A DNA stretch of 29,817 nucleotides, taken from Hyphomonadaceae bacterium UBA2389 (GTDB lineage Bacteria > Pseudomonadota > Alphaproteobacteria > Caulobacterales > Aquidulcibacteraceae). The DNA lies in NCBI GenBank assembly GCA_002343395.1, contig DDSN01000051.1:1-29817 (forward strand), written 5' to 3'. Under the pieces are notes generated by a model. That model did no database searches. It had not been told where the DNA came from and saw only the letters and a list, made by a program, of their open reading frames with translations. Below, piece by piece: positions 23,801 to 29,817 of the stretch. The translations under genes were made by a program, and so were the position numbers. Within the stretch, counting starts at the first letter, position 1; every line of letters begins with the position of its first letter.

Positions 23801-25273
23801 GTCCATCAGGCCGCCCTCGCCGCTTGTTGGCGCGGCCGTCGTGAGAGCAACGGCCTTGCCTCCAATCGAGAGGCTCGTCGCGAGCAGCCCTTCGGCGCTG
23901 AGGAACGAAAGACCGCGTGACGCGCCGTCCTCCCAGACGTCGACCCCGCCCGCCAAACCCTGTTCGTGCATCAGCTGGGTTAGACGTTCCGCTAGGTCGT
24001 CCAGCAGCGCCCGGTCGCCGTCCTCGCCCGGGCGGACGCGCCAAGCTTCTTGGTCGCCGCCACGCCACCCGGTCGATACAGTGAACACACGACCATCCGG
24101 AGTCGCCAGACGCAACACCGCTTCGCCCGCGGACCGAAGCGCGGATTCCGCCGCGCTCGCGCCGTCTGAAGTTAACTGAGCGCTACGACGCTCCCAGGCT
24201 GGAGACGGCGCTGAAGCGTACGGCGCTCCGGGGCCGTACCAACCCGTCGCGCCATGGGCGCCAATAGGCGCCGCCGTAAAACCAGGACGCGTGAGAAATG
24301 CTGGTTGTCCGGGCTGATCGCCAACGTCGGTCAACTTGATGAGCCGCGCACCGTTTCCGGCAGCGCCAACGACGTAGAACGCCGGCGCGCTGGCTTGCGC
24401 CTGAAGCGAAATCGCCTCGCTCCCGCGCACATCAATCTTCAGTCCGTATTGTTTTGGTCCAGTGTAACGCCGCTTAACCGTCCGTCCGCCGAGCACAATG
24501 CTCGTCTCTTTGGGCGTGAGATCGTTCGCTTCGACGCGCGACGCAGCTCCGGCTGCCGAGAGCCTCGCATTGATGTGGCTGACGACATTGCCAAGCGTCC
24601 GGGGGATCGAGCCCATATCCGCGAGATCAACATCAACGGCGCGAACCGTTCCGGCCGCGGATGTCGCCGTGATCGTGAAGTGCGCGTCGGGATCAAGCCC
24701 GGCAACACGGTCAAACAGCCCGCCCCTGTGAATCACGCCCGTAGCGTAGTCCTCGCTCGCGATCGGCAGCGCCAACCCAGTCTGCGCGGCGTCGACGCGA
24801 TCGCCCTGGACCAAGCGCATGTCCTCGAACTTCTGCGCTGAAAAAAAAGCCTCTAGCTCGCCAAGCCCCCTCGCGAACTGTGCGGTTGTTTGCGCGCGCT
24901 CGCTGGTAGTTAAGTCTTCAGCATCGGCATGGCCAGCAAGAGCCTGCAACGTGCTCAAGCCTGAGTAGAGAGCAAACAAACGCCGATAATCGCCGGTCGC
25001 GCCGAGGTCGCTGTAGAGTTTGGCGCCAACGTCGAAAAGCGCCTTATTAGACATTGCACGCTGCACCAATGCGGCGCTGCTCGGCGACAAGCCGGGCGTC
25101 CAGACTGGCGCAAGCGGGGCATTGGGGTCGGCGCTCGCGCTCTCGACATCAATCCCGATACCGGCGCGCGCGCGCGCCGCGGTGACCAACAGATCGGGAT
25201 CCACACCCGATGTCGATGTCGTTGCGCCGCCGAAAAGGCGCGCTGTTAGCGTTGAGGAGAGCGGGTTGACCAC
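20834..25273 (-). CDS. Giant cysteine-free protein with flagellin-IN-like modules and a beta-propeller (FlaEY-like?)
   Basis: The 1479-residue protein contains no cysteine. It has a helical N-terminal region (about 65–150: MSNKALFDVGAKLYSDL, RRLFALYSGLSTLQALA). Then come about six modules of the pattern 'two strands, helix with LxxxxxxxIN/LNAAL, VxA, LxL' resembling the flagellin IN motif, near 198–250, 384–470, 509–580, 632–720, 758–830 and 1298–1365. A beta-propeller of SBBP type lies between (about 895–1260; repeats such as KDGFVRGYSAAGAELFTRQFGSGADDAATAL). A helical tail (1405–1479) closes it. IN motifs are known from flagellins and FliD, so I infer an extracellular flagellar or related role. 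Large proteins of this sort are annotated in Caulobacter relatives as regulatory protein FlaEY; I am unsure of that match. The start is a GTG with a stop seven codons before it. No signal peptide is visible. Confidence 0.75.
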   Translation of the reverse strand: MVNPLSSTLTARLFGGATTSTSGVDPDLLVTAARARAGIGIDVESASADPNAPLAPVWTPGLSPSSAALVQRAMSNKALFDVGAKLYSDLGATGDYRRLFALYSGLSTLQALAGHADAEDLTTSERAQTTAQFARGLGELEAFFSAQKFEDMRLVQGDRVDAAQTGLALPIASEDYATGVIHRGGLFDRVAGLDPDAHFTITATSAAGTVRAVDVDLADMGSIPRTLGNVVSHINARLSAAGAASRVEANDLTPKETSIVLGGRTVKRRYTGPKQYGLKIDVRGSEAISLQAQASAPAFYVVGAAGNGARLIKLTDVGDQPGQPAFLTRPGFTAAPIGAHGATGWYGPGAPYASAPSPAWERRSAQLTSDGASAAESALRSAGEAVLRLATPDGRVFTVSTGWRGGDQEAWRVRPGEDGDRALLDDLAERLTQLMHEQGLAGGVDVWEDGASRGLSFLSAEGLLATSLSIGGKAVALTTAAPTSGEGGLMDGVFARRFEAGAVAGASDLFIGEQSFSITTDSGAQLISIDGGDDGMDATELAQALNAALLERGVRASVALVDDGGALTLRLDALHEVTAFEATLNDVEHEAVLQAPAGWASGGLPSASLSETFGAARRAYTVAGAPLLTHADALDIEIDIATPRGVRTISVAVSALERANDPDPSPGEWSATFQARLDNALNAAGVYASADGANLTQWTVAEDSGQRLQAIRINGDTLSVTSTTPAFALGGAFGAVRSFTTSQLSTSESDDVSTLLSDQTVSISFDTVWGERSVSAVLQGGDAPSLESAALRLNEALAAAGYDLGVVAAPLAGGGAGLRVVSGGSHSIRTVTALEVGGVGVDTTLDPIDSASAVDDPVGALRVAERAARGATVTQTIPSESTFTPPSINAGAWFPGRAFDVSIGGGLKVATVRMVAAGDDGAVYVLANLNGDSTSHPIKGARDVALLKYDAAGKLVFSETLGAAQSAEGFAIAVSSDGKVAVAGAVEGELSGGERATGGTDGFVAVFNANGEELWTARRGAAADDRVNAVSFGPGGAVIVAGQTASALTGQTALGGKDGFVRGYSAAGAELFTRQFGSGADDAATALMVRDDGAGGMQIVTGGVENNRGILRRFDYGSSTGFSVGATRDIGLFLGGAINALAANGTALYVAGEVGADRLDVGVSARASSAGQEGFVARMDVGLSSTTIDRTTYLGSAQSDAVKSLAVVDGEVYAAGAAGGVFAAQGNGTSTSGFLARLDDQGNLAWARTFASSAGGLTLTSMSAAASGASVLDGLGLPHGAIAARDTAALTARSALRVGDEFRIGIDGRRPTVVRIGAEDTLQSLVTTINRAIGAAGRAEIVRAEGQERLKLTARDGRALRLESGVAGRDALAGLGLKPGVVATKATGRGAMKTFGLGLIGAELRLDSKPAIAAAKAELSAAVSIVRQAYDALLNPNARELSAEEKALEERRKNAGAAPEYLTTQLANYQAALARIGGG

Positions 25274-25323
25274 GGCGTGACCAGTCTGCCCTCAGAGTGT
25301 AAACGTCGCGTTGGCGCGCGAGC

Positions 25324-26181
25324 CTAGAAGAGGCCGGACCGCCGAACAACATCGTTAAAGACGGGGTATTCGAGCAGGCGCGGCCAGAGTTGGGTACCCT
25401 GCCACACCGACAGCCCCATGACGAGCAGCGCGGCAGCCGCGAGCAGCCATCGCGCTGGCGCGATCTTGGTTACGTAGCCGGCCAGCGGCGCCGCAACCAA
25501 CCCTCCTAAAATGAGACCCGCGAGGGCCGCCAATCCCGACGCCACCCCGCCTTCAAAGACGAAGCGGCCTGTCAGAAACGTCCAGATGAAGGTCACCGAG
25601 ATCGCCACTGTGACGACGAACTCCGCTGTGTTGACGCTTCCAATTACATAGCGCGGCGTGTGCCCGCGCCCCATGAGCGTCGACGACACCACGGGCCCCC
25701 AACCACCGCCGCCGCTCGCGTCAAGAAATCCGCCGATCAGGCCCACCGGGATCACGTGGTTGAGATGCGGCGGCTCCTCCTTAAGTCCGCGTATGGCGCG
25801 ATACAGCATGTAGACGCCCAGACATCCCAAATAGGCGATCACCACGGCCTTGATGAAAGTGGGGTCGAACCCTGTGAGCAAGTACGCGCCCGCCACGCCG
25901 CCAACAACGCCGGCCGGCGCCAGGCGCCAGAACAGCCGCCAATCAATATTTCGATGCAGAAGGTGGGAAGCCCCGGAAGCGCCGGTGGTGAAGCACTCCG
26001 CCGCGTGAATTGTCGCTGATGCCTGCGCGGGCGGAACGCCAAACGCCAGCAGGACGCTGGACGAGATCACGCCATAGGCCATCCCGACCGCGCCATCGAT
26101 CAGCTGGGCGAAAAAGCCGACCAGAAGGAACAGGCCAAACGTGAGCGCCAAAGCGGGCCAAAGGTCCGGGATGACTTCCAA
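25324..26181 (-). CDS. TSUP-family membrane transporter (sulfite exporter TauE/SafE family)
   Basis: Integral membrane protein of the TSUP family, whose members move sulfite, sulfonates or other organosulfur anions; the substrate here is not known. There are seven to eight hydrophobic helices. Family motifs include GFFAQLIDGAVGMAYGVISSSVLLAFGVPPAQASATIHAAECFTTGASGASHLLHRNID and the repeat-related GLIGGFLDASGGGGWGPVVSSTLMGRGHTPRYVIGSVNTAEF, with GG-rich loops in both halves. The start is uncertain: I favour TTG at 26181 because GAAGAGGG lies 4–6 nt upstream; another TTG at 26208 would add nine residues (MCCVSEEGE). It is on the same strand as the giant protein gene and 50 bp from it. Confidence 0.9.
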   Translation of the reverse strand: MEVIPDLWPALALTFGLFLLVGFFAQLIDGAVGMAYGVISSSVLLAFGVPPAQASATIHAAECFTTGASGASHLLHRNIDWRLFWRLAPAGVVGGVAGAYLLTGFDPTFIKAVVIAYLGCLGVYMLYRAIRGLKEEPPHLNHVIPVGLIGGFLDASGGGGWGPVVSSTLMGRGHTPRYVIGSVNTAEFVVTVAISVTFIWTFLTGRFVFEGGVASGLAALAGLILGGLVAAPLAGYVTKIAPARWLLAAAALLVMGLSVWQGTQLWPRLLEYPVFNDVVRRSGLF

Positions 26182-26399
26182 TTCGCCCTCTTCGCTAACG
26201 CAGCACAATCATAACCGTTTCACGGCTTTGCGGCCATAGCAGGGCGTGTATTGCCACAACACGCTGTTTCCAGGACCTTTTTCCACACGCAGCAACATGC
26301 AGAGCCTACAAGCCAGCGCGTCGTCGGTTCTCACGATTGTGATCTGCAGAGTCTGAGCGCCCATGCGATCAATGCCGCGATAACCAGCCCGGACGCCGC
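26182..26399. other. Divergent intergenic region between TSUP and esterase genes
   Basis: About 218 bp without a convincing gene (187 bp if the TSUP protein starts at 26208). It must hold promoters for both divergent genes. No strong −35/−10 pair, terminator or long repeat is visible to me. The only longer frame here, on the minus strand to 26625, is a shadow of the esterase gene. No Shine-Dalgarno is visible before the esterase ATG at 26400. Confidence 0.5.
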
Positions 26400-28175
26400 A
26401 TGCGCATTCTACTCGCCATTTTGTTGTTTTCTGCCCTGGGAACACCCCACGCAGCGGCCCAAACCCCACGGGTTTTCGATGACCTCGTTTCCCGCACAAT
26501 CTCGTTCGACGGGGGAGAGAGGCGCTTCGGAATATATTTGCCCTCCTCCTACAGCGCCGAGACCGCGGCGCCCCTGATCGTGGTTCTGCACGGGCGGTTT
26601 TCCTCCCCAAAGGCGCTTCACGCACTCAGCAATCTGGTTGTCCTTGCCGAACGGCGGGGCGCTATTCTGCTTTATCCCCAATCCCGTGGCGGCTTTTGGA
26701 ACGATGGCGGTTTCACAATTTTGCGGCGCGATCGGTTTGAGCAGCCGGCGGACGATGCTGGGTTTATCGCCCACGCAATCGACTCCATTGCGGAAGAGTA
26801 CAGGATCGACCGATCGCGACTTTATCTTGCTGGCTTCGACAATGGCGGGGTCATGGCCATGAGCCTCATGTGCGCGCCTAATGCGCCATGGGCAGGCGCC
26901 GCAATCGTCGGCGCGCTCATGTGGGACTATCAGGTCAGCACCTGCCAACACCCGCGCGCCGCTCCCATATTGTTTATTCATGGGCGGCGCGACGACGCAC
27001 TTCCTGTTAACGGCGCCGAGGCTCCTGGCGATCTGGACGCACGACGCTTGAGCGCGGCGGAGACGCTTGCATTTTGGCGCCGCGCTAACGCCTGCGATGA
27101 TCGCGCAACCGCCAGCGGCCGAGATGGCGCTGCTTGGTTCGCGAATTGCGGAACGGAGGCATCCTCCGTTGCCTATGTCGGCGCGCCGCGCGGCGACCAT
27201 GTGTGGTTCCGCAACGAGGAAGGCTACGAGTTGAACAACACGGGCGTGGATGCGACGAGCCTGATTGATGCTTTCCTTTTTGAAAGGGTGACGTTTGCGC
27301 TGCCGCAACCGCGCCCATCTGGCGGACGCGGCCGCAGCTACATCGTTTACGCGCCGCCAAGTTACGAGCCGACCGCCCCAACTCCGGTCGTCGTGCTCCT
27401 GCATGGCAGGCCCGGAAGTAGCGCCGATATGGCGGCGATCTCGCAAATGAACGCTGTCGCGGATCGGCACGGCTTTCTGGCGGTCTACCCGCAAGGAGTC
27501 GACAATCAGTGGGCGGTGCAATGGGATTTGGTTGGTCAGCGCTCCGTCGTCCCTCAAGATGACGTCGGCTTCCTTGAATCGCTGATGCAGGACCTTGCGC
27601 GCGACTTCAACATCGACCGGAGCCGAATGTACATTGGCGGGTTCTCCAATGGCGGCCTCATGACACACCGCATGGCGTGCTCCGCATCGGACACGTTCGC
27701 CGCGTTCGCGCCGGTGGGCGCAGCACTTTACGTCGAGGTGGCTGAAATCTGCCGCGGCGGCCGACCGGCGCCCATTCTCATCATCAACGGCACTGCGGAT
27801 CCCAGCATTCCCTACACAGGCGTCGAAGTTCCCAACCCGCAAGGTGGAGACCCTCGCCGCGTGACGCTCAGCGTTCAGGAAACTGTCGCCTTCTTCGTGC
27901 GCCGGAACGGTTGCAGTTTTTCCGGACAGAGCACGACGTTCGCCGAGGGCGGCCGGTCGCCAGGCACGCATGTTGTACGGTTCCTGCCGCGTGACTGTCC
28001 GGCTGGGTCGGACATCGCATTTTACATTATCAACGGCGGCGGACACACATGGCCCGGGGTCGAGGGCGTGCTGGATCCAGAATCGCTTGGCCCCACAAAC
28101 ATGGACCTGAACGCTAGCGAGACGATTTGGGAGTTCTTTTCACGTCATGCGCTGTCGGAGAGCGCGGCACGCTGA
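26400..28175 (+). CDS. Secreted tandem-domain esterase (PHB depolymerase/feruloyl-esterase-like); N-domain with Asp at the nucleophile
   Basis: 591 residues with a signal peptide (MRILLAILLFSALGTPHAAA, cut before QTP), so probably periplasmic or secreted. Two homologous alpha/beta-hydrolase domains of the LpqC/PHB-depolymerase type follow: about 30–295 and 305–590. Both keep VVxLHGR, the YPQ block and IDRSRxYxxGF. In the C-domain the triad is complete: Ser416 in GFSNGG, Asp467 in NGTADPSIPY, His549 in GGGHTWPG. In the N-domain the elbow reads GFDNGG with Asp147 instead of Ser, while the acid (Asp198 in HGRRDDALP) and His267 (GDHVW) are kept. The N-copy is either catalytically dead (perhaps substrate-binding) or uses Asp as nucleophile. 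The real substrate is unknown; polyester or plant-ester hydrolysis is possible. It is divergent from the TSUP gene. Confidence 0.88.
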   Translation: MRILLAILLFSALGTPHAAAQTPRVFDDLVSRTISFDGGERRFGIYLPSSYSAETAAPLIVVLHGRFSSPKALHALSNLVVLAERRGAILLYPQSRGGFWNDGGFTILRRDRFEQPADDAGFIAHAIDSIAEEYRIDRSRLYLAGFDNGGVMAMSLMCAPNAPWAGAAIVGALMWDYQVSTCQHPRAAPILFIHGRRDDALPVNGAEAPGDLDARRLSAAETLAFWRRANACDDRATASGRDGAAWFANCGTEASSVAYVGAPRGDHVWFRNEEGYELNNTGVDATSLIDAFLFERVTFALPQPRPSGGRGRSYIVYAPPSYEPTAPTPVVVLLHGRPGSSADMAAISQMNAVADRHGFLAVYPQGVDNQWAVQWDLVGQRSVVPQDDVGFLESLMQDLARDFNIDRSRMYIGGFSNGGLMTHRMACSASDTFAAFAPVGAALYVEVAEICRGGRPAPILIINGTADPSIPYTGVEVPNPQGGDPRRVTLSVQETVAFFVRRNGCSFSGQSTTFAEGGRSPGTHVVRFLPRDCPAGSDIAFYIINGGGHTWPGVEGVLDPESLGPTNMDLNASETIWEFFSRHALSESAAR

Positions 28176-28176
28176 A

Positions 28177-29472
28177 TTATGCGCCAAACCGCGCGCGGGT
28201 CTCCTCGACAGGCATGATGTACGGCGGCTCCGCTGTCACACCAAGCGCGTGAATAGCGCGTACCGCGGCTTCCACCGCCGCACGCCCGCATGCCTGCGTG
28301 GTCAAGACAATGGGCACTGCCTGCTCGCCAGGCGCCGGCATCTGCAGAAAGCTCTCAATCGAGATGTCCTCGTGAGCGAGTTTGTCAGACACAGCGGCCA
28401 CCACGCCTGGCCGGTCGAAAACCATTAGGCGCAAATAGTAACGCCCCCGCTCCACTGGAGAAGCGCGCGGCGCGTCGGCGAGCTGCGCGACCGGCCGCCC
28501 AAAAACATGGCCGCCGCGCTCCTCCGCAAGGTCCATCAAATCCGACGCAACAGAGGCCGCGGTCGGACCTTCGCCAGCGCCGCGTCCGATAAAGGTAAGT
28601 TGGCCGACCGGCTCCGCATCTACGACAAGCGCATTCAACGATCCGCCAATGTTCGCGAGCGGATGCTCGACCGAAAGCAACGCTGGCCGCACGTGCATTT
28701 CCACGCCGCCCTCGGCCTGCGCGGCTTTGGCGATGAGTTTGATGCGATAGCCGAGTTTTCCCGCCATCCGGATGTCGGTGAGCGAAACTCGTTCTATGCC
28801 TTCGATGCGAACATGATCGAAATCTGGCAACACGCCAAAGGCGATCGCCGCAAGAAGGGTCAGTTTGTGAGCCGCGTCAAAACCACCAACATCCATCGTC
28901 GGATCCGCCTCTGCGTAGCCAAGGCGTTGCGCGTCCGCGAGCACCGCTTCGAAAGATCGCCCGCTCGCTTCCATTTCCGTGAGGATGTAGTTGCAGGTGC
29001 CGTTCAATATGCCGGCCACCGCCGTCGCGCGGCAACCAGAGAGGCTTTCCTTCAGCGCCTTCACCATGGGCACGCCGCCGCCGACCGCGGCTTCGAACAG
29101 CAACTTCGTGCCGTTCCGTTCCGCCAGCCTGGCAAGCGCGGCCCCATGAACAGCCAACAGCGCCTTGTTGGCGGTGACCACGTGCGCGCCGCGAGCGAGC
29201 GCCGTTTCAACGACGTTCTTGGCGACGCCCTCGCCGCCGCCAATCACTTCCACCACAACGTCAATATCAGGATCGGCGGCCATGGCGACAGGATCGTCGA
29301 ACCAACGATAACCGGCGATGTCCACACCGCGCGCACGACCCCGACTGCGCGCCGAGACCGCTGTCAGCGAGAGGCGCTCCCCAAGGCGCGCGGTGCTCTC
29401 GAAGAGCTTCACAACGCCCCCGCCCACCGTGCCCAGCCCGGCGATGCCGACGCGAAGTTTGTCTTTGAACAT
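28177..29472 (-). CDS. hom: Homoserine dehydrogenase
   Basis: Reduces aspartate-semialdehyde to homoserine with NAD(P)H, the branch toward threonine, methionine and isoleucine. The 431-residue protein has the Rossmann motif VGIAGLGTVGGG (residues 8–19), TANKALLA, GGGVPMVKALKESLSG, GILNGTCNYILTEM and DPTMDVGGFDAAHKLTLLAAIAFG, which holds the catalytic Asp/Lys pair. A C-terminal ACT domain (about 350–425; YLRLMVFDRPGVVAAVSDKLAHEDISIESFLQ) points to feedback control by an amino acid, commonly threonine. It starts 3 bp after the aminotransferase stop and its stop lies one base from the convergent esterase stop. Confidence 0.97.
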   Translation of the reverse strand: MFKDKLRVGIAGLGTVGGGVVKLFESTARLGERLSLTAVSARSRGRARGVDIAGYRWFDDPVAMAADPDIDVVVEVIGGGEGVAKNVVETALARGAHVVTANKALLAVHGAALARLAERNGTKLLFEAAVGGGVPMVKALKESLSGCRATAVAGILNGTCNYILTEMEASGRSFEAVLADAQRLGYAEADPTMDVGGFDAAHKLTLLAAIAFGVLPDFDHVRIEGIERVSLTDIRMAGKLGYRIKLIAKAAQAEGGVEMHVRPALLSVEHPLANIGGSLNALVVDAEPVGQLTFIGRGAGEGPTAASVASDLMDLAEERGGHVFGRPVAQLADAPRASPVERGRYYLRLMVFDRPGVVAAVSDKLAHEDISIESFLQMPAPGEQAVPIVLTTQACGRAAVEAAVRAIHALGVTAEPPYIMPVEETRARFGA

Positions 29473-29475
29473 GAT

Positions 29476-29817
29476 CTAATCCACGGCGGCTGATGTTGCG
29501 TTCGACTGAAGAAATTTCTTCAGATTTCGCGCCGCCTGGCGAATGCGATGTTCGTTTTCAACAAGCGCAATGCGCACGAACGCGTCTCCATATTCCCCAA
29601 AACCGGCGCCTGGCGCCACGGCGATCTCGGCGCCCTCCATGAGGCGCTTGGAGAATTCAACCGAACCAAGGTGTTGGAACCGCTCCGGCAGCGGCGCCCA
29701 GACGAACATCGACGCGCTTGGCTTCGGCAAAGTCCATCCCGCCTTGGCGAAGCTCTCCAGCAAGACATCCCGACGCTGCCGATAGGTCTGGCGCATTTCC
29801 TCGACACAGTCCTGAGG
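29476..29817 (-). CDS. Class I/II aminotransferase (C-terminal part)
   Basis: PLP-dependent fold-type I aminotransferase. The coding frame runs off the right edge of the window without a stop, so only about the last 113 residues are seen; the catalytic Lys is outside. Family features are RQTYRQRRDVLLE, PSASMFVWAPLPE (substrate-contacting region), LMEGAEIAVAPGAGFGEYG, and FVRIALVENEHRIRQAARNLKKFL with the Arg that binds the substrate carboxylate. Together with the position just before hom, this fits the alanine/aspartate-type aminotransferase gene that pairs with hom in alphaproteobacteria. The exact substrate cannot be decided. Confidence 0.88.
   Translation of the reverse strand, partial: PQDCVEEMRQTYRQRRDVLLESFAKAGWTLPKPSASMFVWAPLPERFQHLGSVEFSKRLMEGAEIAVAPGAGFGEYGDAFVRIALVENEHRIRQAARNLKKFLQSNATSAAVD

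Noticed and set aside
25274..25323. Sigma-54 promoter before the giant flagellar-type gene
   Set aside because: No TGGC–N–TTGC pair with the required spacing is visible in the 50-bp gap; the gene may be read from the TSUP promoter or from an unrecognised one.
26409..28046. 545-residue open frame on the minus strand opposite the esterase
   Set aside because: It mirrors the esterase codons in GC-rich DNA, has no recognisable domain, and is rich in Arg/Ala/His as expected of a shadow frame.

Overview
The window is GC-rich, gene-dense DNA of an alphaproteobacterium, most likely in or near the Caulobacterales/Hyphomonadales. This rests on gene families and order: accC–aat, erpA/dgt–SPOR–nagZ–scpAB–tatABC–serS, and murA–DUF2948–UPF0262–phosphatase–infA–maf–RNase E/G–yacG are alphaproteobacterial neighbourhoods. 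A giant cysteine-free protein with flagellin-IN-like modules and a beta-propeller resembles the FlaEY-type proteins of Caulobacter relatives. I see no insertion sequence, prophage, CRISPR array, rRNA or origin. One tRNA gene (Thr, GGT anticodon) is present.

Layout. 1–1768 (+): 3' end of accC (fatty-acid synthesis), a small lipoprotein, and aat (N-end rule). 1765–9213 (−): a long, probably co-transcribed run read as dgt, SPOR protein, nagZ, scpA, scpB, tatA, tatB, tatC, serS (dNTP turnover, wall recycling, chromosome condensation, Tat export, serine charging). 9296–10910 (+): A-type Fe-S carrier, Sel1-repeat protein and nitroreductase, all overlapping. 10916–11245 (−): small membrane protein. 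11307–12089 (+): xthA. 12117–17904 (−): small basic protein, murA, DUF2948, UPF0262, low-molecular-weight phosphatase, infA, an SDR, maf, short RNase E/G, yacG. 17956–20207 (+): DUF898 membrane protein and M48 protease. 20208–25273 (−): lipoprotein, tRNA-Thr and the 1479-residue flagellar-type protein, preceded by a TSUP transporter (25324–26181). 26400–28175 (+): secreted tandem-domain esterase. 28177–29817 (−): homoserine dehydrogenase and the 3' part of an aminotransferase gene.

Most junctions are very tight. Many same-strand neighbours overlap by 4 bp (ATGA) or 1 bp (TGATG), suggesting translational coupling. Four convergent pairs meet with 5 bp or less between stop codons, leaving no room for intergenic terminators. 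No stretch over 300 bases lacks a gene; the longest gap is about 220 bp at 26182–26399.

Most of the window is housekeeping. The best leads are: (1) the tandem esterase, whose N-terminal copy keeps the alpha/beta-hydrolase layout but has Asp in place of the nucleophile Ser; (2) the giant cysteine-free protein with about six IN-like modules around a beta-propeller; (3) rearrangements of conserved clusters (no argS, no hisD, an SDR spliced into infA–maf with 4-bp overlaps on both sides). I found no convincing evidence of a wholly new multi-gene system.
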